A stretch of DNA of 64,000 nt, from positions 1 to 64,000 of the forward strand of contig NZ_JAMQQG010000006.1 of the NCBI RefSeq assembly GCF_023716925.1, written 5' to 3'. Position numbers and translations under genes: made by a program. This DNA comes from Frankia sp. R82 (GTDB lineage Bacteria; Actinomycetota; Actinomycetes; Frankiales; Frankiaceae). Below, one piece after another: positions 50,226 through 58,517 of this stretch. The number at the start of each line of letters is the position of its first letter. The stretch's first letter is position 1. A model generated the notes under the pieces. The model searched no databases. It was not told where the DNA came from and was given only the letters and a program-made list of their open reading frames with translations.

Positions 50226-51574
50226 GGCCCTACCGCACGGAGTTCACCCGGGCGCTGGTGGATGTGGGTCGCGCCCGGCGGCAGCACCAGCCGCCGCGCC
50301 GGCAGGTGGTGATCGTCGGCGCCGGTATCGCGGGGTTGCGAGCGGCCGAACGCCTGCGGGAACGTGGCTTCGACGGGTCGATCGTGTTCGTCGGTGACGA
50401 GCCGCACAAGCCGTACAACCGCACCCCGCTGTCCAAGCAGCTGCTCGCGCAGACCGGCCGGCTGACCGACCTGCGGCTGCCCGTCTACCGTGAGCTGGAC
50501 GCGCTCTGGCGGCTGGGTACCCGCGCCCTCGGGCTCGACCTCGCCCGCCAGCGCCTGCTGCTGCCCCGGGGCGAGGAACTCGCCTACGACGGGCTGGTCA
50601 TCGCCACCGGCGTGGAGGCCCGGCATCTGCCGGGGGCGCCGCTGTGGTCGGAACACGTGTGGTCGCTGCGGGACCTCGCCGATGCGCGGGGTCTGTCCCG
50701 CCGCCTCGCCCTCGGCGTCCGGCATGTCGCCATCGTCGGAACCGGGTTCATCGGCTGTGAAGTAGCCTCCAGCCTGCGTAAACGAGGTATCGAGGTATCG
50801 CTGATCGGCCGTGGGAAGGCGCTGATGGCCTCGGCGATCGGCGGGAAGGTCGGCACCCTGATGACCCGGGTCCACCGCCGCAACCACGTCAACCTGCTCC
50901 TCGGCCGCAACCCGGTGCGCTGGGGCACCGCCGACTCCCCCGCCTCCGACCGGACCCCGGCGGGTGTCGGCGTGCGGATCTGGCTCGACGACGGCAGTCG
51001 TCTCGACGCCGACGCGGCCGTCATCGCCGTCGGTGCCCTGCCGGCGGTGCGCTGGCTGCTGGGGTCCGGGCTGGACATCAGCGACGGGGTGCTCACCACC
51101 GCTTCCTGTCATGGCGTTGTCCGTGAGGGGACCGCGACCGGGGTCGTCCCGTCGGTGGTCGCCGCCGGGGACGTCGCCCGGTGGCCGAACCTGATGATCG
51201 ATGCAACGCCCCGACGGGTCGAGCACTGGATCACCGCGTCCGAGCATGGGCAGGCGGCAGCCGACGCGCTGCTGCTCGGCCCGGGGCAGGCACCCCCCTT
51301 CACCCCGCTGCCCCGGTTCTGGACCGAGCAGTTCGGAGTGCGGTTGCAGGGTGTGGGCCGCCCCGGACTCGCCGACACCTGCCGGCTCGCCGAGGGCTCC
51401 CCACGCGCCCTCGAGTTCGTCGCCTGCTACCTGCGGGCGGGTACGGTCGTCGGCGCCGTCGGCTGCAATGCCGGTGCCCGGCTGCTCGAGTACGCCGACC
51501 TGATCGGTCTGCCGCTGCACCCCAGGCCCGAGCTCATCGGGTCCCTGCCCGGGCCGGTACCCGCTGCGGCGTGA
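50222..51574 (+). CDS. Ferredoxin reductase, FAD/NAD(P)-binding
   Basis: 450 aa. FAD site VVIVGAGIAGLRAAERLRERG (from about 29), KPYNRTPLSKQLL, NAD site HVAIVGTGFIGCEVASSLRKRG, and the second FAD motif VVAAGDVARWPN; the C-terminal domain EHWITASEHGQAAADALL matches putidaredoxin-reductase-type enzymes. It transfers electrons from NAD(P)H to the ferredoxin encoded immediately upstream; ATGA overlap (50222-50225) couples their translation. Confidence 0.9.
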   Translation: MRPYRTEFTRALVDVGRARRQHQPPRRQVVIVGAGIAGLRAAERLRERGFDGSIVFVGDEPHKPYNRTPLSKQLLAQTGRLTDLRLPVYRELDALWRLGTRALGLDLARQRLLLPRGEELAYDGLVIATGVEARHLPGAPLWSEHVWSLRDLADARGLSRRLALGVRHVAIVGTGFIGCEVASSLRKRGIEVSLIGRGKALMASAIGGKVGTLMTRVHRRNHVNLLLGRNPVRWGTADSPASDRTPAGVGVRIWLDDGSRLDADAAVIAVGALPAVRWLLGSGLDISDGVLTTASCHGVVREGTATGVVPSVVAAGDVARWPNLMIDATPRRVEHWITASEHGQAAADALLLGPGQAPPFTPLPRFWTEQFGVRLQGVGRPGLADTCRLAEGSPRALEFVACYLRAGTVVGAVGCNAGARLLEYADLIGLPLHPRPELIGSLPGPVPAAA

Positions 51575-51590
51575 CCGGGCCTAGCCGGGC

Positions 51591-53288
51591 CTAGCCGGGC
51601 CGACCGGCCTGCTCGGGCTGACCGGCCTTCGCGGCGAGGTCGGCGGCCCAGCGCAGGTCGGGTTTGCCGGCGGGCGAGCGCTTCACCTCGTCAACGATGA
51701 TGTATGCCTTGGGCAGCTTGTAGCGGGCGATGTGCGCGGCCGCCGCCGTAGCGAGGTCGTCGTCGGTCACCGACACGCCGTCGTGCGGGCGCACGAGCGC
51801 GACGACCTCCTGCCCCCACCGTGGTGACGGTCGGCCCGTCACCACGACATCGCGCACTCCGGGGTGGCTGGTGAGGGCCTGCTCGACCTCTTCGGCGAAG
51901 ATCTTCTCTCCGCCGGAGTTGATCGTCGCCGAGTCGCGGCCGAGCAGCTGGATCGTGCCGTCCGTGAGCAGGCGGGCCCGGTCGCCCGGCACGGTCATGC
52001 GCTGGCCGGCCACCGTCGGGAACGTCCGGGCGGTCTTGTCCGGATCGCCGAGGTAACCCAGCGGCAGCGCGCCGGTCTTGCCCAGCCAGCCCGTGCCGTC
52101 ATGGCCGGGGGGGAGCAGGCTGTGCCGCTTCTCGTCGAGCACCACGCTGCCCTCGGTCGGGCTGAACACACCAGCCGGCAGTTTCTTGCCACGGGTGGTG
52201 ATCTGCAGGCCCTGACTGCCACCCTCGGATGATCCGATCGAGTCCATGATGGTGGCTTCCGGCATCAGATCGAGCAGACGTTCCTTCGCCCCCGCCGACA
52301 GCGCCGACCCGCCGGACAGGATCGTGCGCACCGAGGAGACGTCGTAGCGGCCGGACTCGATCGCCTCGATGATCGGCAGGGCGAACGCCTCCCCGACGAT
52401 CTGCAGCAGCCGCACGTGTTCCCGGTCGACCAGGGCGGCGATGTCGTGGCCGTCGAGCCGGTCGACCCGGTTCTGGATGACGACGAGGCCGCCCTTGTTC
52501 ATCGTCATGAACGCCGTCCAGTGCCCGGCGCCGTGCATGAACGGCGGTGCCGGCAGCGCGACCGTCGGGTCGGTCTCCGCGGCCGCACGCGCGATCTCCG
52601 CCAGCGATGCGAACGGCGTGCGGTCGGGGCGACGACCGCCCATCGCGGTGACGTGGATGTCCCCCTGGCGCCACAGCACGCCCTTGGGCAGTCCGGTCGT
52701 GCCACCGGTGTAGAGCAGATACAGATCGTCGGGCGACCACTCGTGCGACCAGGGCGGCAGCTGCCCGGATGCCCCGGCGAGCGCGTCGGAGTACCAGCTG
52801 GCACCGGGCAGCAGCGCCTGGCCCGAGTCGTCCTCGATCTGGATGAGCACCTGCAGGTCGGGCAGGTCGGCGAGCACCTCGGCGAGCCGCGGCGCGAACT
52901 CCGACTGGTAGACGATCGCCCGACTGCGACTGTCCCGCAGGACGTACCGCAGTTCCTCGGTGACGTACCGATAGTTGATGTTCAGCGGGGCGACCCGTGC
53001 CTTGAAGGCGCCGAGCATCGCCTCGAGGTACTCGTTGCCGTTGTGGGCGTACACAGCGAGATGATCATGCTGGGATTCGTGCGGCCCGAGCCCCGCCCGG
53101 CCGCCGGGACGGGCGCCCAGCCCCCGGTCGTGCAGCACATGAGCGAACCGGCGGGTGCGGTCAGCGACCTCGGCGTAGGTCAGCCGACGGTCCCGGAACA
53201 CGATGCACTCACGATCCGGCACCGCTGCGGCGACAGCCTCATGAACAGCGGCGAGATTGTATCCGGACCCCACTCCATGATCGCCCAT
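51591..53288 (-). CDS. Acyl-CoA synthetase, FadD19-like AMP-forming ligase
   Basis: 565 aa. Adenylate-forming motifs: P-loop LLYTGGTTGLPKGVLW, IMDSIGSSEGG, GRDSATINSGGEKIFAEEVE and the catalytic Lys in SPAGKPDLRWA. The segment APLNINYRYVTEELRYVLRDS is shared with the steroid side-chain ligases of the FadD19 group. It activates a carboxylic acid to its CoA ester in the cytoplasm. ATG 53288 gives the conserved start (YNLAAVHEAVAAAVPDRECIVF); no strong ribosome site is seen. It is convergent with the reductase gene. Confidence 0.88.
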   Translation of the reverse strand: MGDHGVGSGYNLAAVHEAVAAAVPDRECIVFRDRRLTYAEVADRTRRFAHVLHDRGLGARPGGRAGLGPHESQHDHLAVYAHNGNEYLEAMLGAFKARVAPLNINYRYVTEELRYVLRDSRSRAIVYQSEFAPRLAEVLADLPDLQVLIQIEDDSGQALLPGASWYSDALAGASGQLPPWSHEWSPDDLYLLYTGGTTGLPKGVLWRQGDIHVTAMGGRRPDRTPFASLAEIARAAAETDPTVALPAPPFMHGAGHWTAFMTMNKGGLVVIQNRVDRLDGHDIAALVDREHVRLLQIVGEAFALPIIEAIESGRYDVSSVRTILSGGSALSAGAKERLLDLMPEATIMDSIGSSEGGSQGLQITTRGKKLPAGVFSPTEGSVVLDEKRHSLLPPGHDGTGWLGKTGALPLGYLGDPDKTARTFPTVAGQRMTVPGDRARLLTDGTIQLLGRDSATINSGGEKIFAEEVEQALTSHPGVRDVVVTGRPSPRWGQEVVALVRPHDGVSVTDDDLATAAAAHIARYKLPKAYIIVDEVKRSPAGKPDLRWAADLAAKAGQPEQAGRPG

Positions 53289-53364
53289 TCGGGCGAGGCT
53301 ATCTCAGTACCGCGCGCCCGGTCGACCGGTAAACAACGTTCAGTACAACCGGGGAGTTACCTGG

Positions 53365-54273
53365 TCAGGCCGGGGCGCGCAGGGTCTTCCATCGCTCGGC
53401 GACATCCGCGTAGACCTCGGCGTGGGCACGCGGCCAGGCCAGGTCGGCTTCCAGAGTGTTGACGGTGATGTGACTGGCGCCCACCTCGAGCCAGCGCGCG
53501 AGCCGCGCCGTCGTCTCGGCCGGCGTGCCGCCGCGCACCGCCACGTGCCCCTGCAGACCGAGGGCGTCCGGGTCACGCCCGGCCCGCTGCGCCGCCGCCC
53601 GCACCTGCTCCCAGGCGGTGGCCAGGCGCTGCCCGTCACCGAGCGCGGGATGCGGGATCCATCCGTCGGCCAGGCGTCCCACCCGGTCCAGCGCGGCAGG
53701 GGCGTCGCCACAACCGATCCAGATCGGGATCGTCCCCGCCGCCGGGCGCGGCTCGATGCCGGCCCGGTCGATCTCGTCGAACTCGCCGGCATGCGCCACC
53801 ACCGGCTGCGACCACAGGGCGCGCAGCAGCGGGATCTGTTCGTCGAGCCGGCGGGCCCGGCTCCGAAACGCCACGCCGAGCGCGTCGTACTCCACCTCGT
53901 TCCAGCCGATCCCGACGCCCAGGCGCAGCCGCCCGCCACCGAGCAGCACGTCGAGGGTCGCCGCCTGCTTGGCGACCAACGCGGTCTGGCGCTGCGGCAG
54001 CACGAGGATGTCGGTCACGAACGACAGTGACGTGAGCGCCCCGAGATGCGCGAACAGCACCAGCGGCTCGAGAAAGGGCGTGGTGTGGTCGTAGTGGCCG
54101 GTCCACTCCGGCCGGCTGGTGGAGTCAGCGCCGAGCACGTGCTCGAACGCGAGCAGATCCGCGTAGCCGACGTCCTCGAGCCCGCGGGCGAAGTCGGCGA
54201 TGGCGCCCGGGTCGCCCGGTCGGATCTCCGCCTGCGGAAGCACCGCCCCCAGTCGCACCGCCCGGTCCGTCAC
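53365..54273 (-). CDS. LLM-class F420-dependent oxidoreductase
   Basis: 302 aa. Barrel segments EDVGYADLLAFEHVLGADS, GALTSLSFVTDILVLPQRQTALVAKQAATLDVLLGG, LRLGVGIGWNEVEYDALG and IPIWIGCGDAPAALDRVGRLADGWIP. GTG start overlaps the stop of the SnoaL-like gene by 4 nt. A fragment resembling residues 75-105 of this protein lies at 56180-56290, suggesting past duplication. Confidence 0.88.
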   Translation of the reverse strand: MTDRAVRLGAVLPQAEIRPGDPGAIADFARGLEDVGYADLLAFEHVLGADSTSRPEWTGHYDHTTPFLEPLVLFAHLGALTSLSFVTDILVLPQRQTALVAKQAATLDVLLGGGRLRLGVGIGWNEVEYDALGVAFRSRARRLDEQIPLLRALWSQPVVAHAGEFDEIDRAGIEPRPAAGTIPIWIGCGDAPAALDRVGRLADGWIPHPALGDGQRLATAWEQVRAAAQRAGRDPDALGLQGHVAVRGGTPAETTARLARWLEVGASHITVNTLEADLAWPRAHAEVYADVAERWKTLRAPA

Positions 54274-54875
54274 TGCGTCTCCCGCTCGCTCGTCGCGTTC
54301 CCGGCGGCTGCGGCGCCGGTGGTACCGGTTGCGGTGGTGACGTTACGCCAGATCGGGTGAAACTCCCGCCGCCGAATCACCCAGCGACCGGCCAGGTGGA
54401 CGACCTCGTCGTCGTACCGGCCGAACACCGCCTGGCAGGAGGCAAGGTCGGCACTCACCAACAGGGCGTGCAGATAACAGGACGCCTCGGCGACGGCCGG
54501 CCTGCCCGCATCCCTGCCACGGCCCGCGGCTCCGGCTCCGGCCAGCGGACGGTTCGGCGGAACACCGTCGTCCGACTCCGCGCCGCCCTCCCGCGCGCCG
54601 TCGCGCCGCGGGTGCGCATGGTGGGTGGTCATCTGGTGCAGGGTCGGGCCGAGCGCGTCATGAAACGGCGGCGCCCAGGCCAGGAACTCCTCGAGCGTGC
54701 CCAGGCGGGCGGGTCGACCGAAGCCCACCCGCGCGTCCGGTGCGAAGCAGCCGCGCAGGGCTGACCAGTCCCGCCGGTCGATCGCCACGGCATAGGCGTT
54801 CTGCACACCGATGATGGCCTGCACGTCATCCGTGGCGAGACCACCGTCTGAGCTGAGTCCGTCGTCCGTCGTCAC
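54270..54875 (-). CDS. SnoaL-like (NTF2-fold) protein
   Basis: 201 aa. DVQAIIGVQNAYAVAIDRRDWSALRGCFAPDARVGF is the typical N-terminal helix-strand block, and VVHLAGRWVIRRREFHPIW the last strand pair; an Arg/Gly/Pro insert separates them (about 90-130). Fold members act as dehydratases, isomerases or hydroxylase beta subunits. GTG 54875 is preceded by GGAGG. Its stop overlaps the LLM start, so the two form an operon. Confidence 0.78.
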   Translation of the reverse strand: MTTDDGLSSDGGLATDDVQAIIGVQNAYAVAIDRRDWSALRGCFAPDARVGFGRPARLGTLEEFLAWAPPFHDALGPTLHQMTTHHAHPRRDGAREGGAESDDGVPPNRPLAGAGAAGRGRDAGRPAVAEASCYLHALLVSADLASCQAVFGRYDDEVVHLAGRWVIRRREFHPIWRNVTTATGTTGAAAAGNATSERETQ

Positions 54876-54906
54876 CGGCGCCTCCGTCCACCGTGCCGGC
54901 GTGCGG

Positions 54907-55758
54907 TCACGGCTTGCGAGCGATACCCCCGTACATGTGCACGTGCGCGTCATCGGTGGCGGCGGCGATCTCGTCGGGGTGCCAGCGGTTGACGAGTACG
55001 ACGCCCGGGTCGATCAGCTCCAGACCGTCGAACAGGCGCTCGACGCGGGCCTTGTCCCTGGCCACCAGCGGAATGCCGCTGGCGTTGTAGGCGGCGACGC
55101 CCCGGTGGACCTCCTCGGGCGCACTGTCCGCCGTGCAGGTCGACAGCGCGAGAATACTTCCGGACACCAGCGGGCGCATGATCTGCCCGATCAGGTCGCG
55201 CACCACGTCGTCATCGACGATGAAGTGCACGATCGCGATCAGGCTGACCGCCACCGGCTGGCCGAGGTCCAGCGTCTCGAGCAGCTGCGGCGCCTCGATG
55301 ATCGACTTCGGGTTGGCGAAGTCCGCGTCCAGATAGGAGGTGCGGCCCTCGGCCGAGCTGGAGAGCAGGGCTCGGGCATGGACGAGCACGATGGGATCGT
55401 TGTCCACGTAGACGACCCGCGCCTGCGGCGCGACCTCCTGGACGACCTCGTGCAGGTTCGGCGGCGTCGGCAGACCGGTGCCGATGTCGAGGAACTGACG
55501 GAACCCGTACTCGGTGGCCAGCACGCGGGCCTGGCGGGCCATGAAGCGCCGGTTGGTCCGCATGGACGTCGGCAGGTTGGGCCAGTCGGCGATGGTTGCG
55601 TCGGCAGCCGCACGGTCGGCCGGGAAGTTCTCCTTGCCGCCGATGATGTAGTCGTAGACCCGCGCCGAATGCGGAATGTCGGTCCGCAGATCCGCCCCGG
55701 ACACCGCCCGCCCGGCGACGCTCGTATCCTCCGCAGCCCGCACGCCACTGTCAGCCAC
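54907..55758 (-). CDS. SAM-dependent methyltransferase, PF04672 (DUF574) type
   Basis: 283 aa. The N-terminal signature IPHSARVYDYIIGGKENFPADR is diagnostic of the actinobacterial DUF574 methyltransferases; FLDIGTGLPTPPNLHEV is the SAM-binding loop, and VVYVDNDPIVLVHARALL follows. The methylated substrate of this group is unknown. GTG 55758 follows GGGGGAG; the long upstream frame runs into repeat DNA and an LLM fragment. It lies 31 bp upstream of the SnoaL-like gene on the same strand. Confidence 0.88.
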   Translation of the reverse strand: MADSGVRAAEDTSVAGRAVSGADLRTDIPHSARVYDYIIGGKENFPADRAAADATIADWPNLPTSMRTNRRFMARQARVLATEYGFRQFLDIGTGLPTPPNLHEVVQEVAPQARVVYVDNDPIVLVHARALLSSSAEGRTSYLDADFANPKSIIEAPQLLETLDLGQPVAVSLIAIVHFIVDDDVVRDLIGQIMRPLVSGSILALSTCTADSAPEEVHRGVAAYNASGIPLVARDKARVERLFDGLELIDPGVVLVNRWHPDEIAAATDDAHVHMYGGIARKP

Positions 55759-55886
55759 GACTCCCCCTTCGCCCGGGATGCCCACCGCCGAATGCACTGC
55801 GCCATACCGTACCGGGCCGGTTTCCATCCGCATCCAAATTGGTCTCATCCGTGGCAGCAATCGACCATGAAAACGGCCGGACGTAG

Positions 55887-55985
55887 CCCCGGGCGATCCT
55901 TCGTGGATCAAGGGGCTGTCGCGGTCGGGGCGTGAAGCGTGGTCGCTGGGCACGGTTGCAGTCGGGCTGAACGAGCGCGGTTCGT
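55887..55985 (+). repeat. Dispersed repeat family B, copy 3
   Basis: Shares CCCCGGGCG, TTCGTGGATC, GAAGCGTGGTCGCTGGGCAC and CAGTCGGGCTGA blocks with the complement of 37137-37237. The right hairpin arm is degraded. Confidence 0.8.
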
Positions 55986-56179
55986 GAGGTGGCGATGGGC
56001 ATGGACGCGCAAGGGTCGCCCTGTCCACGCAGGGCGGTGGAGCGGTTTCCTCCCGCGCCGGCACGGTGGTGAGGACGGCCCGGATGCGGCGATGGATGAC
56101 CTCGGTGCGACCTTTCCGTGGCCGAATCCAGTAACTACTTTGCGTGGACAGCAGGGCAGTCGGAGATCCACGAAAGCCT

Positions 56180-56290
56180 CTGGCGGCCAACCAGGCCTGG
56201 CGCCGTGGCGGGACGAGAACGTCCACCATGATCGACAGCGACGTCAGCGCCCCGAGGCGCGCAACCGGCATCAGCGGCTGCGGACGACTC
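56180..56290 (-). pseudogene. Remnant of an LLM oxidoreductase gene
   Basis: Minus-strand residues QPLMPVARLGALTSLSIMVD then VLVPPRRQAWLAA resemble EPLVLFAHLGALTSLSFVTD then ILVLPQRQTALVAKQ of the LLM protein at 53365-54273 at more than half the positions by eye. The flanks do not continue the fold. It is a decayed copy lying just downstream of the TauD gene. Confidence 0.7.
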
Positions 56291-56359
56291 GCCCACCCGC
56301 CGGGCTGCCCGCCGACGTCCCACCAGGGTCGTCTGCAGGCAGGCCCGGCGTAGGCGGGC

Positions 56360-57223
56360 CTACAGGTCGGCGTACTGGGGGTCGTCGGCGATGAGGATGC
56401 GCTCCAGCAGGCGCGGGGTCGACCCGTAGTTGCGCACGGCGTAGTGGACCGTCGCCCGGTTGTCCCAGAAGGCCACCGAGCCCGGCCGCCAGGAGAACCG
56501 CACCTGGTTCTCCGGCCGGCGGTACTGGTCGATCACGGCCGCGAGCAGTTCGTGGCTCTCGGCGCGGTCGAGGCCGACGATCGTGGGACGCTGGGTGAAG
56601 TTCACCCACACGATCTTCTCGCCGGTCTCGCGGTGGGTGCGCACAACCGGGTGCGCGACGATCGGGTAGTCGTGTCCGGAGACCTGCAGCGCGGACCGGT
56701 AGTCGTGCGTGACGTGGTGTCCCTCGATCCGCTCCTTGATCTCGTCGGAGAGACTCTCGTAGGCGAGCGCGGCATCGACCCACACGGTGTCCCCGCCGAC
56801 CTCGGGCAGGACCACGGCCCGTAGCACCGCGCCCCAGGTCGGGACGAGTCGCCAGCTGGTGTCGGTGTGGTAGGCGTCCCAGCTGTCGTCGCCGGGCTGT
56901 GGGCGGAAGGTCTTCTCGTACTTCTTCAGGTCGTCGGCGGAGATCCGGTGAATGGCGTTCGAGGTGGCGTCGGCCTTCGCCGCGCCGGGGTGGGTGTAGA
57001 GCGGGCCGAACTCGCGGGCGAACGCCTCGTGCGTCTGCTGGGTGAGCTCCTGGTCGCGGAAGAACACGACCTTGTGCCGCAGCAGGGCGGCCCGGATCTC
57101 GTCGCGCACGGCGGGGGTCAGTGGCTCGGCGATGTTCACGCCGCCGATCTCCGCGCCGATGGTGGGCTGCAGCGGACGGATGTCCAGCGACGACGAGACC
57201 GGGGTCTCCACGATGGTGGTCAT
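56360..57223 (-). CDS. TauD/TfdA-family Fe(II)/2-oxoglutarate dioxygenase
   Basis: 287 aa. Iron ligands: H-x-D in DAYHTDTSWRLVP and the distal His in NRATVHYAVRNY; the 2-oxoglutarate Arg is in GSTPRLLERILI. The N-terminus LDIRPLQPTIGAEIGGVNI is typical of the group that includes taurine dioxygenase, alkylsulfatase (AtsK) and herbicide dioxygenases, which release sulfite/sulfate or cleave ethers. It follows the SDR gene on the same strand by 72 bp, and both lie behind a Cys-rich leader peptide, which favours a sulfur substrate (inference). Confidence 0.88.
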   Translation of the reverse strand: MTTIVETPVSSSLDIRPLQPTIGAEIGGVNIAEPLTPAVRDEIRAALLRHKVVFFRDQELTQQTHEAFAREFGPLYTHPGAAKADATSNAIHRISADDLKKYEKTFRPQPGDDSWDAYHTDTSWRLVPTWGAVLRAVVLPEVGGDTVWVDAALAYESLSDEIKERIEGHHVTHDYRSALQVSGHDYPIVAHPVVRTHRETGEKIVWVNFTQRPTIVGLDRAESHELLAAVIDQYRRPENQVRFSWRPGSVAFWDNRATVHYAVRNYGSTPRLLERILIADDPQYADL

Positions 57224-57295
57224 TGATGCGGTTCCCTTCGATGAACGGGGCGGCGGGCCAGCCGGGGTGGCAGGTCGAGCAGGGTCAGTGGCGGG

Positions 57296-58078
57296 TCAGT
57301 AGTGGATCGGGCCGAGGGTGCCGCCGCCGGCGGCGATCGACTCGCCGGTGACGGCGACCGACAGCGGTGAGGCGAGGAAGGCGACGACCGCGGCGACCTC
57401 GTCGCCGGTGACGGCCCGGCCCAGGGCGATGCGGGCGGAGGCGGCCTGGATCCGCTCGTCGGACAGGACGACGCTGCCGCCGTCGTCCGCGGTGAGCGTC
57501 AGGCCGGGGTGCACCACGTTGACGGTGACGCCGTGCGGGCCCAGCTCGTCCGCGAGGGTCTTGGTGAGCGCGGCGACGCCCACGTTGCGGATCGATCCGG
57601 AGGCGAGGCCGACCTGGCGGGCCGCGAGCCCCCCGATGTTGATGATCCGGCCCCAGCCCTGCGCGGTGAAGTGCGGCGTGACGGCCTGGGCGGTGCGCAG
57701 ATAGCCGAGCACCTTGACGTTGAAGTCGGCGGCGGCGTCGGCGGTCGACAGCGCCACGGTTCCCCCGCCGCCCGCCCCGGCGCCACCGGGCTTCGCGGCG
57801 TTGTTGACCAGAATGTCGACTCCGCCGAAGGCGGCGACGGTCTGCTCGACGAGCTCACGGACCGACGCGTCATCGCCGGTGTCGGCAACCACCGGCAGGA
57901 CCGTGCGCCCGATGCCGTCTTCGGCAAGCTCCGCGGCCGTCGCTTTCAGCACCTCGGCATTTCTCGCGGCGATGACGACCTGAACTCCCTCGGCGAGCAG
58001 CGCCCGGGCGATCGCCCGCCCGATGCCACGGCTACCTCCGGTCACAATCGCCCGACGACCAGCAAGTTGAAGATCCAC
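57296..58078 (-). CDS. SDR-family protein lacking the classical Y-x3-K
   Basis: 260 aa. The cofactor loop TGGSRGIG and NNAA (VDILVNNAAK) are intact, and the fold continues to GESIAAGGGTLG. The active-site region reads INIGGLAARQVGLASGSIRN followed by VGVAALTKTLAD: the usual Tyr and Lys positions are Gly/Ser and Asn, and the Ser is Gly. This SGSIRNV-type variant recurs in actinobacterial SDRs as far as I recall, so it is probably a genuine subfamily with different chemistry rather than a decayed gene. GTG 58078 follows ACGGAGAA. It is the first full gene after the leader peptide and precedes the TauD gene. Confidence 0.82.
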   Translation of the reverse strand: MDLQLAGRRAIVTGGSRGIGRAIARALLAEGVQVVIAARNAEVLKATAAELAEDGIGRTVLPVVADTGDDASVRELVEQTVAAFGGVDILVNNAAKPGGAGAGGGGTVALSTADAAADFNVKVLGYLRTAQAVTPHFTAQGWGRIINIGGLAARQVGLASGSIRNVGVAALTKTLADELGPHGVTVNVVHPGLTLTADDGGSVVLSDERIQAASARIALGRAVTGDEVAAVVAFLASPLSVAVTGESIAAGGGTLGPIHY

Positions 58079-58115
58079 AAATTCTCCGTACGACAGGGGG
58101 AAGACGCGCATTCCA

Positions 58116-58161
58116 CCATCGCGACACAGGACCATCGCGACACAGGACCATCGCGACACAG
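58116..58161 (+). repeat. Three 16-bp tandem units between leader and SDR gene
   Basis: CCATCGCGACACAGGA at 58116 and 58132, and a shortened third copy from 58148, in the untranslated leader of the SDR mRNA. Confidence 0.9.
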
Positions 58162-58386
58162 CCGGATCCCGAAAACACCGGAATACCGGAGGCAGGCACA
58201 CCGGTGAGAACATCCGGATGCGCAAACCAGTTGCCGGCAGCAGGCCGGTAAAGATCCGCGAGATCGACGAAAAAACCCGAGCCCTCGCCACGGCACGGGG
58301 GTCGGCTCGCGGCTGGACAGGTGGACGGGCTGGCAGTCGGGGTACTGGCCGCAGGCCGGCCGCCCGGCGGGCCAGGGATCAGGAGA

Positions 58387-58467
58387 TCAGTGGCCGCAAC
58401 AGCTCGCGGAGATGACGCGCAGCAGGTCGATGTGCTGGCGGGTGACCAGGTAGGCGGTCCTCAACAC
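58387..58467 (-). CDS. Cysteine leader peptide (attenuator uORF) of the SDR-TauD operon
   Basis: 26 codons plus stop, GTG 58467 to TGA 58387. The peptide contains LVTRQHIDLLRVISASCCGH. The H-[IV]-D-L-L-R-V-x-S-A-x-C pattern is the hallmark of short actinobacterial leader peptides that precede sulfur-metabolism operons; ribosome stalling on the Cys codons (two adjacent, TGT TGC) when cysteine is short should allow read-through into the operon. It lies 309 bp upstream of the SDR start. TTGACC (58497-58502), a 17-bp spacer and CAACTT (58474-58479) place the likely transcription start within a base or two of the GTG, so the peptide would be translated from a leaderless mRNA. Confidence 0.75.
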   Translation of the reverse strand: MLRTAYLVTRQHIDLLRVISASCCGH

Positions 58468-58517
58468 ACGTCAAAGTTGACCACAGTTTCCCGATCGGTC
58501 AAGTACACATGACGTGT
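58466..58517. promoter_or_regulatory. Nested inverted repeats in the leader promoter
   Basis: Outer arms ACACGTCA (58466-58473) and TGACGTGT (58510-58517); inner arms TTGACC (58477-58482) and GGTCAA (58497-58502). The inner right arm is also the -35 box of the minus-strand leader promoter, so a bound regulator would block it. Confidence 0.6.

Larger units (their letters stand above)
55759..56359. other. Intergenic region with repeat family B and an LLM fragment
   Basis: It contains the repeat copy at 55887-55985 and, further on, a fragment of an LLM gene (56180-56290). No intact gene is supported. Confidence 0.6.

Noticed and set aside
54907-56271. 454-codon reading of the methyltransferase gene
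   Set aside because: The extra N-terminus crosses repeat B and an LLM fragment; GGGGGAG and the family start support GTG 55758.
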